This document shows positions 36,367-44,586 of a DNA stretch of 64,000 bases, piece by piece. The first letter of the stretch is position 1; every line of letters starts with the position of its first letter. The stretch covers positions 124,001 through 188,000 of the forward strand of contig NZ_FNIL01000006.1 of assembly GCF_900103955.1 (NCBI RefSeq). Direction: 5' to 3'. This stretch comes from Alkalicoccus daliensis (GTDB lineage: Bacteria; Bacillota; Bacilli; Bacillales; Salisediminibacteriaceae). Under the pieces are notes generated by a model. The model saw nothing but the letters and a program-made list of their open reading frames with translations, searched no databases and was not told where the DNA came from. The translations under genes were made by a program, and so were the position numbers.

Positions 36367-37598
36367 TGCAGCTCCCTCCACTTTTCAAACTTCTTTCCCT
36401 GCCAGATATCATGAAACAAATTCTCTTCTGCTTCTAAAAATGCTTCGCCGAGCTTTGTGTCGGTAGCTTCGTCAAAGTGATCATAGTTCCCCGGTTTCGG
36501 GGTGAATTCACCGAATACCGGACCCTCGTCTGTGAGTAAAAAATCAATTCTGCAGAAAGGGGCGGGAATTTCTTTGCTCATTTTCTCGGCAACTTCAAGT
36601 TCTTCTGCTGAGACGCCGTTTCCTGTGAACAAATGCTCTGTATATTTCCCGGTCTCCACCTGTTTTCCATCTGCCGTCCACCAGCAGTAGCCAAGCTCCG
36701 GATAGCGGCGGATTTCCAAAATAAGCACTGCTTTTCCGTAAAAGCAGTAGAATTTAATATCCCGTGCCGGCTCCAGTGCTGCTTTATCATAAAAATACAG
36801 TTCTTCTGCCATCCACGTATCTTCCTGCACTGCCCCTGTTTGCAGGTCTTCCTGCATGGAGGCCAGGAGCTCCTCTTTCGATAAAAGCTTCTCCGAGGTT
36901 TTTGCGTTCACGTAATGGTCCTGCTCCAGCAGAAGATAGACACCCCGTCCGCCTGCCCCGTGCTGCGGCTTAATTACCGTTCCCGGCTTCAGGGGAAGTT
37001 CTTTTAACTGATATGTTTCTTTGTGCTGATGCGGGACAGGGATGTCGAGCTTTTTCGCAAACCGATATCCCAGTTCCTTATTGTCGAGCTTCCATTCCGG
37101 AAGCTGGTGCCCAAGCTGTTTTCTGCGTACGCGCGTGGTAATTAAGCCGCGGAAAGAAACGACCGGAGCCAAAGAAGGAATCGCTCCTTCTTCCATCCCC
37201 CGCGCGAATCTTTCCGGGAGCTGGGAAACATAAAAAGCAGGCAGAAGACGCTCGCGCATTTTATGATCCACTTCTTTCCCGTGCTTACCTGCCGCTTTTA
37301 ATGCGTACAGGAGCGCCTGGGTATAATGCAGATCATGCTGCACTTTCTTTGCTGCAAGTGTTTGCGCTGTTTCAAAAAGCGTTCCCTCCTGATGCGCTTC
37401 CCGGACAATCCGTTGCAGTTCTTCATCATTCGCATTTTCCAGTACATGAGAGGGTGTGGAAACAGGACGGTCCGGGTTCGCCACCGATTCGTAAAGCTTC
37501 TGCTTCAGCTTTTTGTTTTCCGCTTCGAGCTTTGTAACCTTGTGTCCTACCAGCTTTGCCCGAAGCGCTGCTGGCAGGGACAAAATTTTGTCTTTCAT
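36363..37598 (-). CDS. TupA-like ATP-grasp protein
   Basis: 411 residues. The TupA-like region (about 115-405) contains ELGYRFAKKLDIPVP, PGTVIKPQHGAGGRGVYLLL, DIKFYCFYGKAVLILEIRR and GPVFGEFTPKPGNYDHFDE, close to the C-terminal half of the CapA fusion at 28481. An N-terminal helical part (1-110) is specific to it. TupA in alkaliphilic Bacillus takes part in teichuronopeptide synthesis, so amino-acid ligation onto a wall polymer is the working idea. The ATG at 37598 has AGGGGGAG five bases upstream; a longer frame reading into the preceding gene is not needed. It begins 19 bp after the glycosyltransferase at 37618 and overlaps the next gene by four bases. Confidence 0.87.
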   Translation of the reverse strand: MKDKILSLPAALRAKLVGHKVTKLEAENKKLKQKLYESVANPDRPVSTPSHVLENANDEELQRIVREAHQEGTLFETAQTLAAKKVQHDLHYTQALLYALKAAGKHGKEVDHKMRERLLPAFYVSQLPERFARGMEEGAIPSLAPVVSFRGLITTRVRRKQLGHQLPEWKLDNKELGYRFAKKLDIPVPHQHKETYQLKELPLKPGTVIKPQHGAGGRGVYLLLEQDHYVNAKTSEKLLSKEELLASMQEDLQTGAVQEDTWMAEELYFYDKAALEPARDIKFYCFYGKAVLILEIRRYPELGYCWWTADGKQVETGKYTEHLFTGNGVSAEELEVAEKMSKEIPAPFCRIDFLLTDEGPVFGEFTPKPGNYDHFDEATDTKLGEAFLEAEENLFHDIWQGKKFEKWRELQ

Positions 37599-37617
37599 CC
37601 TGTCTCCCCCTCTCGTA

Positions 37618-39417
37618 TTAAATCCAGGAAATGTCCCCGTTTGTAAACTTACCGGCATTTCCTGTGATTCTTTGCTGCTGTTCCGGCTTGAGTCCAGCAT
37701 CTGCAATAGTAACTTGCTCTGCTTTGATTTCCGGCACGTATTTTTGTTCTTCCAGCAGGCTCTGTGGATCAGTGAATACCATTTCCGGGGTTTTCACTTT
37801 CTCCCCATAGACAATCATTTCCGCGGTCCCATCGTTAATCATTTTGCGGTATTTATGATGTACATCGGTAAAAGGTGACTCTTCATAGCGGTAAAATTGC
37901 ACAAATCCAATTTTTTTATGTGCTTCTGCTTTCAGCTTCTCCAGAAAATCTTCTGAGAGCGCTGTTTCCTGGCGGAAGTCTGCTGCGTACAGCTTATCAA
38001 AAGTGCGGAAGCCGTTTTCTTTTAACTCTTTTTCCGGAAGCATTGGTTCCGGTACAGCAAACGGCCGCTCTTCCTGTGGGAAATCATAGTATAGATCGTC
38101 TGCATATTTATGGTGGTGATCATGCGCCATTTCATATTCTCTGCGCGCACCCATTTTGTAATTCGGAAGCCCGAACGCTTCGCTGCCGGTTAACGAGCTT
38201 TTTGAATGACGCTGGAAAGAGAGTGGTCCTGTTTCCAGTTCTACCACTGACAGTTCCCCAAATACGTTTTTCACACGGAAAATGAATTCAGAGTCTGCCG
38301 CAAAGCGCACGGGATCCCAGTGGCCTAATTTCGCAAGTACTTCCTCCCTGCGGAACATAAACGAAGACATGTTTTTAAAGATATACTCCCCAGGGCGCCC
38401 TCTTCTAAAGAAAGAAAGATCATCGAACATTCTTGCCTGTTCTGACATGTTGCCCATCACTTCTGCATGCTCCAGAAGATGCTTTACCTGCTTCTCAATT
38501 TTTTCCGGATGCGACCAGTCATCTGCATCATTAATCGTAATGAATTTACCGGTGGCTTCCTTGAGCGCGATATTTCTCGCTACGTAGGGACCGCCGTTTT
38601 TCGGAGCCTGCAGCACGCGGATTCTTTCATCCTTCTCTGCATATTTCTTTACCGTCTCGACTGTTTTATCCTGGGAATGATCATCTATCACGATAATTTC
38701 CAGGTTCGTCCAGGTCTGCGCCTGAATTGACTGCAGTGCAGTATGAATCTGATTTTCTGCCTCATATACCGGCATCAGTACTGTTACTTTATTTTCATGG
38801 AGCGCTTCATTGTTTACAATTTCCTTTTTCACTTTTGTCTTGAGACCGTCATAAGGGGTGAGTGTCTCCACTTTCTTATCGTCCAATCTTATTTCCAGCA
38901 GGTGATACTGTTTAAAAACTTTGTTGATCCAGGCGACTCTGCTGCTTACTTCTTCTTCCGAGTTGGCTCTCGCAAAATATACATCTGCATGCTCTGTTTT
39001 CTTCAGCAGCAGATCCGCCGTATTTCTGGCATTGGAGTGAGCGCCCAGCAGATTCATCGCTTCAATAGCCAGAATACTTCCTCTGCGGACTTTTTCTTCA
39101 TTTTCTTCTCCGGAAAGATGAACTTCTAAGTAATCCAGTGCTTTTTGTGCGTCTTCTTGTGTATATTGGTTCATATGCCATAGTGCCAGTTCAAAAGCTG
39201 CGTACTGTTTGAAGTTTGCACGTTTTGCGTTATTGTACAGGTCTTCCAATTCCTGGAGTCCACGCGAAACAAAGCCCAGATTGTTCAGCTTATGCTTGGC
39301 GACCTGGACTTTTGTGATAGGAAGTCCTAAAAATGGCACGACCTGTTTCAGCTTTTCTTTTTGTGATTTGGATAGTCTTGCGCTGATTGATTTTTTCACT
39401 GTTTTTAGTTGATTCAT
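37618..39417 (-). CDS. Family 2 glycosyltransferase with TPR-like N-terminus and truncated GT-B remnant
   Basis: 599 residues. An alpha-helical, TPR-like region (about 25-195) precedes a GT-A domain starting at NKVTVLMPVYEAENQIHTAL with the metal motif TINDADDWSHPEKIE. After about 430 the protein matches the beginning of the GT-B-like C-terminal domains of the genes at 49121 and 52400 (MIVYGEKVKTPEMVF, SLLEEQKYVPEIKAEQV) but stops about 40 residues later, so the second transferase domain has been lost. The ATG at 39417 has AGGTG seven bases upstream. It is first in the run of minus-strand genes that includes the TupA-like and two ATP-grasp genes, so it probably builds the glycan those enzymes decorate. 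Confidence 0.9.
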   Translation of the reverse strand: MNQLKTVKKSISARLSKSQKEKLKQVVPFLGLPITKVQVAKHKLNNLGFVSRGLQELEDLYNNAKRANFKQYAAFELALWHMNQYTQEDAQKALDYLEVHLSGEENEEKVRRGSILAIEAMNLLGAHSNARNTADLLLKKTEHADVYFARANSEEEVSSRVAWINKVFKQYHLLEIRLDDKKVETLTPYDGLKTKVKKEIVNNEALHENKVTVLMPVYEAENQIHTALQSIQAQTWTNLEIIVIDDHSQDKTVETVKKYAEKDERIRVLQAPKNGGPYVARNIALKEATGKFITINDADDWSHPEKIEKQVKHLLEHAEVMGNMSEQARMFDDLSFFRRGRPGEYIFKNMSSFMFRREEVLAKLGHWDPVRFAADSEFIFRVKNVFGELSVVELETGPLSFQRHSKSSLTGSEAFGLPNYKMGARREYEMAHDHHHKYADDLYYDFPQEERPFAVPEPMLPEKELKENGFRTFDKLYAADFRQETALSEDFLEKLKAEAHKKIGFVQFYRYEESPFTDVHHKYRKMINDGTAEMIVYGEKVKTPEMVFTDPQSLLEEQKYVPEIKAEQVTIADAGLKPEQQQRITGNAGKFTNGDISWI

Positions 39418-39514
39418 TGAAAAACACCTACTTTTCCTGGTTTTGTCTTTCAAAAAGTTTCTTTAGATTAAAAATAGCTGTTTCATTTTCAATTAAGACT
39501 GGTGGTGTATTTTC

Positions 39515-39653
39515 AGCGCCGTCGGCGCTCTTGGGATGACGCTTTCCCGAGGGCTTATCTTCAGCTAAATAGAACTCGAAAAACCTCTCGTTCTATTGGA
39601 TCTTCAGATTGCGCTTATTCCTCCGGGAGTCGCATCCCATCGCTCTGCCGGCT
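39515..39653. repeat. GC-rich structured intergenic element, copy 1
   Basis: Contains GACGCTTTCCCGAGGG, CTTCAGCTAA, a hairpin (AGAAC with GTTCT), TTGGATCTTC and CCTCCGGGAGTCGCATCCC. The outer parts can pair (GGGATG with CATCCC; TTTCCCGAGG with CCTCCGGGAG), so the whole element may fold as a long stem. Similar elements lie at 42150 and 58120. It is located between the ABC ATPase stop and the glycosyltransferase start. The leftmost part, GCGCCGTCGGCGC, is a small hairpin of its own. Confidence 0.65.
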
Positions 39654-39740
39654 GGTTGTTTTACTTTAATAAAAATTCTCTTTTCTAAAGTGAATTTTTT
39701 TTAAGACACTCCGAAGACAACTTCTATAATAAAATTAAAA

Positions 39741-41282
39741 TCAGTTCCGCTTCAGTCTGGCTTTCTTTTTCACGCTGTATTTTTCTTTGTAGAGCTGAAT
39801 GGCTTTTTCTGGTTCTCCATCGTAGAGAATTTTGCCGCCGTCCATCCAGATGGCTCTGGTACAGATTTTTTCGACAAATCCCATACTGTGGGAAACGATG
39901 ATTACGGCTTTCGCCATTTCGATCATTTCCTGGATTTTTTCACTGGCTTTCTGCTTAAAGGCAATATCTCCTGTAGACAGTGCTTCGTCGAGAATAAATA
40001 TGTCCGGCTGCAGGGTGGCTGCGATACTGAAACCGAGGCGTGCCTGCATTCCGCTGGAATAATTTTTTACCGGTTTATCGATTGCACGACGGATGCCGGA
40101 GAAATCGACAATCTGTTCGTAGTCTTTGTGGATTTTCCATTTAGGAATTCCCAGCAGCATTCCATTCAGGTATATATTATCTTTCCCGGTCAACTGATTG
40201 TTGAACCCCGTTCCATAGCCGAGGAGAGAGGTCGTTTCTCCTTTCAGCTGCAGTTTTCCTTCATCCGGGGTTAGGATATTCGTCATTAATTTACACATCG
40301 TACTTTTTCCGGCACCGTTATGGCCGATGATACCAACAATTTCTCCTTCTTTAATTTCGAAGGTATTGTTTTTCAACGCCCAGAATTCTTCTTTATTTAC
40401 TACATACCGCACTCCGACATTTTCTGCTTTTACGATAGTCCGGTCTTTGATCTTCGCTTTTGTTTTTTCAATGTCCAGCTGCTTCTGCATCTGCGGCTTT
40501 TGTTCCGGTACTGAATCTTTATACATCTGCACAATCTTTTTTGGTTCGCCTGCTGCTCGTATGACACCTTTATCCATCCAGATCAGCCGGTCACAGTTGC
40601 GCCGTGCATATTTAAGACTGTGGGTCACGAGGATAACCATTTTCGCTTTTGCTACAAGCTCCTGCATCTTGTCTGCTGCTTTCTGACCGAAGGCTGCGTC
40701 CCCCGTATTCAATGCCTCATCCAGAATCAGAATCTCCGGTTCCAGGTGTGCGGCGACACTGAACCCAAGTCTTGCTTTCATTCCGCTGGAATACGTTTTT
40801 ATCGGCCGGTCCAGAAACTGCTCCAGTCCGGAAAATTCATGAATGTCCTGAATGAATCCGTCAATTTTCGCTTTGGAAATTCCAAGCATCATTCCATTTA
40901 AATAGGCGTTTTCCCGCCCGGTAAGCTCTTTGTCAAAACCCATCCCGAGAGAGAACAGTGCCGAAACCCGTCCGTTTACCTTCAGTTTTCCTTCATCCTT
41001 TTCCAAAATACCGGAAAGCATTTTGCAGACGGTCGTTTTTCCGGAACCATTGGAACCGATAATCCCCAGTACTTCCCCCTGATAGCCTTTAAAACTTAAA
41101 TCCCGAAGGGGCCAAAACTTTTTATTTGCTTCCGGATCTTTTTCACGCTTTAAAAATTTCAAAGCGAATGATTTATAATCATCAGTATGTGTCCCGGAGC
41201 GGAAAGAAACACCTAAATTCTCTGCTTCAATTACCACTTCCCGGTTTTCTTCCTGATATTGTTCTTCCATGCTTTTTGCCAT
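39741..41282 (-). CDS. TagH/Wzt-like polysaccharide ABC exporter ATPase, two fused nucleotide-binding domains
   Basis: 513 residues containing two full ABC domains in tandem (about 15-255 and 285-505). Each has Walker A (GSNGSGKTT; GHNGAGKST), the signature YSSGM(K/Q)ARLGFS, Walker B with catalytic Glu (LILDEALNTGD; FILDEALSTGD) and an H-loop His (VTHSL; VSHSM), so both should hydrolyse ATP. The family normally has one domain per chain and dimerises; here duplication and fusion provide both in one polypeptide. No extra carbohydrate-binding or extracellular C-terminal domain is seen. It pairs with the permease 15 bp upstream to export lipid-linked polymer. The ATG at 41282 has AGAGGG seven bases upstream. 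Confidence 0.93.
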   Translation of the reverse strand: MAKSMEEQYQEENREVVIEAENLGVSFRSGTHTDDYKSFALKFLKREKDPEANKKFWPLRDLSFKGYQGEVLGIIGSNGSGKTTVCKMLSGILEKDEGKLKVNGRVSALFSLGMGFDKELTGRENAYLNGMMLGISKAKIDGFIQDIHEFSGLEQFLDRPIKTYSSGMKARLGFSVAAHLEPEILILDEALNTGDAAFGQKAADKMQELVAKAKMVILVTHSLKYARRNCDRLIWMDKGVIRAAGEPKKIVQMYKDSVPEQKPQMQKQLDIEKTKAKIKDRTIVKAENVGVRYVVNKEEFWALKNNTFEIKEGEIVGIIGHNGAGKSTMCKLMTNILTPDEGKLQLKGETTSLLGYGTGFNNQLTGKDNIYLNGMLLGIPKWKIHKDYEQIVDFSGIRRAIDKPVKNYSSGMQARLGFSIAATLQPDIFILDEALSTGDIAFKQKASEKIQEMIEMAKAVIIVSHSMGFVEKICTRAIWMDGGKILYDGEPEKAIQLYKEKYSVKKKARLKRN

Positions 41283-41297
41283 ATGCAAACCCTCTTT

Positions 41298-42095
41298 TTA
41301 TAACGCTTTAATTATTTTGTATTCATTCTTACTGTAGTAATAAAGGAAAGAGAATACAAACAATGCAGAAGCCGCCAGAATAATGGATAACGCCAGAAAG
41401 TTCGGTGACACCTGATACATTAAGACATCCCGGTAGGAATTCACCAAATGTGCTATCGGATTAATATCGACAACCCACTGGTATTCCTCCGGCAGGCGGC
41501 CGCCCTCCCAGATAATCGGGGAGGAGTAAAACAAAATTCTTACTACGTGCGTCAGCAGATTTTCAATATCCCGGATAAATACGGAGACATAAGCGAGAAA
41601 CAAGCTGATTGCCAATAGAAATACAAGCTGTACAATAATAATTATCGGTAAGTAGATTGCCTGCCATCCGGGGATGACGCCGAATATCACGAGAAATAAT
41701 GCTACAATTACCAGGCCGAAAGAAAAGTTAACCATCTGTGAAAATGTTCCGGTTACTGGAAAAATCGCTTTTGGCAGATACACTTGATTTATAATAGAAG
41801 AGTAACGGAGAATCGACTTGGCCGAACTGTTAATTACTGTACTTGTCCATCTCCATGAAACGAGTCCGATAACTAGAAATACTGCGAAGTTTTCACCGCC
41901 GCGGTCTAAGATGACGCTGATTAAAAAGTAGTACACCACTACCCCTAAGAGGGGGTCAAGCAGCCACCAGAAGTAGCCGAGATAGCTGTTCCGGTGTTCT
42001 GCTTTTAAACCTGACTGTATTAAATAGACAATCAGGTCTTTTCTTTTTTTGATTTCTTCCATATATTGTCGCATAACGTTTGCTGACACCGCCAT
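41298..42095 (-). CDS. TagG/Wzm-like polysaccharide ABC exporter permease
   Basis: 265 residues with six hydrophobic helices, typical of ABC-2 permeases. The N-terminal segment KAEHRNSYLGYFWWLLDPL is the hallmark of TagG/Wzm proteins that move undecaprenyl-linked teichoic acid or O-antigen-like chains to the outer face of the membrane. It lies 15 bp upstream of the tandem ATPase, its obvious partner. The start at 42095 has only a poor Shine-Dalgarno (AAGGA next to the ATG), so a slightly different start is possible. Because the ATPase carries two domains in one chain, two permease copies plus one ATPase chain would make a full transporter. Confidence 0.93.
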   Translation of the reverse strand: MAVSANVMRQYMEEIKKRKDLIVYLIQSGLKAEHRNSYLGYFWWLLDPLLGVVVYYFLISVILDRGGENFAVFLVIGLVSWRWTSTVINSSAKSILRYSSIINQVYLPKAIFPVTGTFSQMVNFSFGLVIVALFLVIFGVIPGWQAIYLPIIIIVQLVFLLAISLFLAYVSVFIRDIENLLTHVVRILFYSSPIIWEGGRLPEEYQWVVDINPIAHLVNSYRDVLMYQVSPNFLALSIILAASALFVFSFLYYYSKNEYKIIKAL

Positions 42096-42149
42096 TCCTT
42101 ATTTCACTTGCTAAGGTAGATTATTTCTTACCTGAATCCCTTATTTAAA

Positions 42150-42270
42150 GATCCGCTTTGCTTTCTTCGGGCGCTTTCCGGAAGGGACTCTCTCAGCTAA
42201 TCTGCCTGCGGCAGATGGATCTTCGAGTCGTCCTAAATCCTCCCGGAGTCGCCGACAGCGCTCCGCTATT
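42150..42270. repeat. GC-rich structured intergenic element, copy 2
   Basis: Contains GCGCTTTCCGGAAGGG, TCTCAGCTAA, a perfect hairpin ATCTGCC/GGCAGAT with a three-base loop, TGGATCTTCGAG and CCTCCCGGAGTCGC. It has the same order of blocks as copy 1 at 39515, but the hairpin stem has different bases. It lies directly upstream of the permease gene, so copies 1 and 2 bracket the exporter gene pair in the same orientation. Confidence 0.65.
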
Positions 42271-42355
42271 CTTTATTTACTTAAAAATATCAAGCAATTA
42301 GTCGAATGAATCTTACTCGTTATAAAAAACAGAGGGGATTCATTAATATCTTATT

Positions 42356-43132
42356 TCACCCACGGTATTTGTTAATTTTGTTGAAAGCGTAGTGTGCGAA
42401 GTACCAGCTGCTTTGGAGCAGGTTTAATTTTTCTACTTCCCGGTACACTTTCCAGTTCTGCTTTGCCATTTCTTTTTTGTTGCTGGAGATGGATTCTGTC
42501 TGTCTCCGGTAAAGTGCGAGCGGCTCGCTCATGCCGTAAGCATCAAATCCCCGTTTGCACAATTCCAGCCAGAGTACATAATCCTGTCTCGTACGTATGT
42601 TAACCATTCTTATTGTACCAATTTTTTCTATGTCAAGCATTACTGTTAAACACCCAACGACATTCTGCTTCAGGAGATCCTGATAGGTCACGCGCGTCGG
42701 TACGATATCTCCGAGACCGAGCTGGCGGTCCTGTTCATCGACAACGTAATACGGCGTAAAAGAAAAAGCTATATTTCTTTCCTGCATCCATTGCAGCTGT
42801 TTCTGCAGTTTTTCCGGCAGCCACTGATCATCACTGTCAAGAAAGGCAATAAATCTACCTTTTGCAGCTTCTATTGAGGTGTTTCTTGCAACAGCCGCTC
42901 CTTGGTTTGTTTCCAGCTGCAGGAGATGTATTCTTTTGTCTTCCTGCTGCAGTTTTTGGATTACTTTAATTGTCTCATCTTTTGAGCAGTCATCGGTGAT
43001 AATCATTTCCCAGTTCTCGTAGGTCTGCGCCTGTACCGAACGAATGGTTTTTTCAATAAAGGCTGCTGCATTATATGCCGGAGTGATCACGGAAATAAGC
43101 GGCTGGCCTTCATTTTTTTCTGCCTGCGTCAT
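42356..43132 (-). CDS. Family 2 glycosyltransferase
   Basis: 258 residues, a single GT-A domain. The start PLISVITPAYNAAAFIEKTI, the Asp in ITDDCSKDET and the metal motif FLDSDDQWLPEKLQKQ are classic GT2; QDYVLWLELCKRGFDAYGM is the acceptor-side region with its ED-like motif. It should transfer a sugar from a nucleotide donor to a lipid-linked acceptor in the cytoplasm; donor and linkage cannot be told. It has no N-terminal helical domain and no membrane helix. It follows the GT4 gene by 18 bp, in one operon with it. The ribosome binding site (GGCAGG) is weak. Confidence 0.93.
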   Translation of the reverse strand: MTQAEKNEGQPLISVITPAYNAAAFIEKTIRSVQAQTYENWEMIITDDCSKDETIKVIQKLQQEDKRIHLLQLETNQGAAVARNTSIEAAKGRFIAFLDSDDQWLPEKLQKQLQWMQERNIAFSFTPYYVVDEQDRQLGLGDIVPTRVTYQDLLKQNVVGCLTVMLDIEKIGTIRMVNIRTRQDYVLWLELCKRGFDAYGMSEPLALYRRQTESISSNKKEMAKQNWKVYREVEKLNLLQSSWYFAHYAFNKINKYRG

Positions 43133-43150
43133 GTGATTTTCGCCTGCCTT

Positions 43151-44272
43151 CTATTTGTGGACAAGCTGCTCATACAGCTGCAGCAGCTTTTCTTCTTCCT
43201 TTTCCCAGTTTAAATGCTCCAGTACAGCACGGCGGCCGTTTTCTCCCATTTCTTTTGCTTGCTGCGGATTTTCCTTTAGAAATGACAAAGCCCCGCGAAT
43301 TTCATCTGCATCGTCGGGATTTACACTGAGACCGCACTGATATTCTTTCATGAATTCGCTCCATTTTGGAAAATCGGAGCATACAATAGGAAGACCTGCA
43401 GTCATGTATTCAAAAAACTTGGTTAACTCTTTCTTCATATAATGCTCCGTTGGTGGAAAAAGTGCAATCCCTGCAAGCCAGTTTTTCTGCTCATAGGCGT
43501 GATCGATCTCTGTTTTTGGCACATAATGATCTATGCCGTGGATAAACATCCGGTCTGCAGCTGTTCCTGCTGCCTGCTTCATTTCTTCTGCCAGGTTACC
43601 TGGACATTTCCCGAAGAGGTGTACAGAAATATCTTTATCTATGCCCGGGAGCTTTGCGTGCTGGACGGCTCCTCTGTCTTTTGTCACATTTCCTGTATAT
43701 AACAGCTGGGACGCGTCTTTAAACTCGCGTTCCTTTTCCAGAAGCGTTCCATTTAAAAGGGGATAGTTTAATACACAAATGCCCTGCGGATATTTTTCCT
43801 GATAATATTTTTCAGCGAGGATAAGTTCCATATTCCTGGTGCACTTTTTTTCAATCAGTTTGTATACCTTTGCAATCAGCCTTCGTATGGGAGCGTTAAA
43901 ATAATTACGCTGTACAATTCCCGTTTCATAATCTTCGTGAATATCATAAATTACATGGTTGGACTTATTTTTAAGCAGCCAGCCTACAATCAAAAGCTCG
44001 GGATCATGGAAATGATACACATCTGCTTTTTCCTTTTTCGCACGGAAATATGCCTGCACGGTGCCGAACAACAGCCCTTTCCACCGGTTGCGGTGTTTTT
44101 TCAGCGGTGCAAATGTTACTTCCAGTTCCTCCTTCACATCAGCCGATGCAGGAGCAATTAAAGTTACATCAAAGCCCGCCTGCTGGAGGGAGCGGCACTG
44201 TTTATAATAAATCCTTGGGTCTAAAGGATGGTGCAGGGTTGAGATATGTACTACTTTTTTCTGTTTGCTCAT
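43151..44272 (-). CDS. Family 4 glycosyltransferase
   Basis: 373 residues with the two Rossmann halves of a GT-B enzyme. The N-terminus VVHISTLHHPLDPRIYYKQC resembles capsular and teichuronic-acid glycosyltransferases, and HFHDPELLIVGWLL is a typical core motif. The C-terminal donor site has TKFFEYMTAGLPIVCSDFPKW with a Glu at the usual EX7E end, and IFPPTEHYMKK. It probably adds a hexose or uronic acid to a lipid-linked glycan. The ATG at 44272 has AAAGGGG nine bases upstream. It is the first gene of a long minus-strand run (GT4, GT2, exporter, GT2, TupA-like, ATP-grasp), although elements at 42150 and 39515 interrupt that run. Confidence 0.92.
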   Translation of the reverse strand: MSKQKKVVHISTLHHPLDPRIYYKQCRSLQQAGFDVTLIAPASADVKEELEVTFAPLKKHRNRWKGLLFGTVQAYFRAKKEKADVYHFHDPELLIVGWLLKNKSNHVIYDIHEDYETGIVQRNYFNAPIRRLIAKVYKLIEKKCTRNMELILAEKYYQEKYPQGICVLNYPLLNGTLLEKEREFKDASQLLYTGNVTKDRGAVQHAKLPGIDKDISVHLFGKCPGNLAEEMKQAAGTAADRMFIHGIDHYVPKTEIDHAYEQKNWLAGIALFPPTEHYMKKELTKFFEYMTAGLPIVCSDFPKWSEFMKEYQCGLSVNPDDADEIRGALSFLKENPQQAKEMGENGRRAVLEHLNWEKEEEKLLQLYEQLVHK

Positions 44273-44586
44273 CTGTTCAAGCCCCTTTTATCATTCCTCG
44301 ATTGACTGCTAACCAACATAGAATTATACCACATTTCTTCTTATAATCGAGGATTACTGTTTATATTTATTATATTTACCTTCTTCCGAATGTTACAAAC
44401 ATATTACATTTTCATCGTTTTTGAATAATAACAATAATAGTCCCGTGTTTTCTGAATAAATATGTAATAAGATGGAACACGTACTAGTCTTTCCGAAAGG
44501 AACTAGTTACACACTAATGAATGCAGCCTCTCTCTCGCACCTCATTTACCAAGAAATCTATTTAGGAAAAGAAAGGAGCGAAAGTA
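44273..44586. other. Divergent promoter region with an inverted repeat
   Basis: About 314 bp between the GT4 gene and the large amidase gene, AT-rich. It contains the imperfect inverted repeat ACTAGTCTTTC...GAAAG with a second ACTAGT (44483-44507), 80 bp before the amidase start, which could be an operator or a leader hairpin. No promoter hexamers stand out. Confidence 0.5.

Noticed and set aside
39515-39653. Insertion-sequence remnant or MITE
   Set aside because: I see no target-site duplication, no transposase fragment and no sharp terminal inverted repeats; the conserved internal hairpin with changing bases fits a structured element better.
12215-44272. A Wzx/Wzy-dependent pathway
   Set aside because: No multi-spanning flippase or polymerase is present in the window; the only glycan exporter seen is the TagGH-like ABC pair. 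Wzx/Wzy genes could still lie outside.
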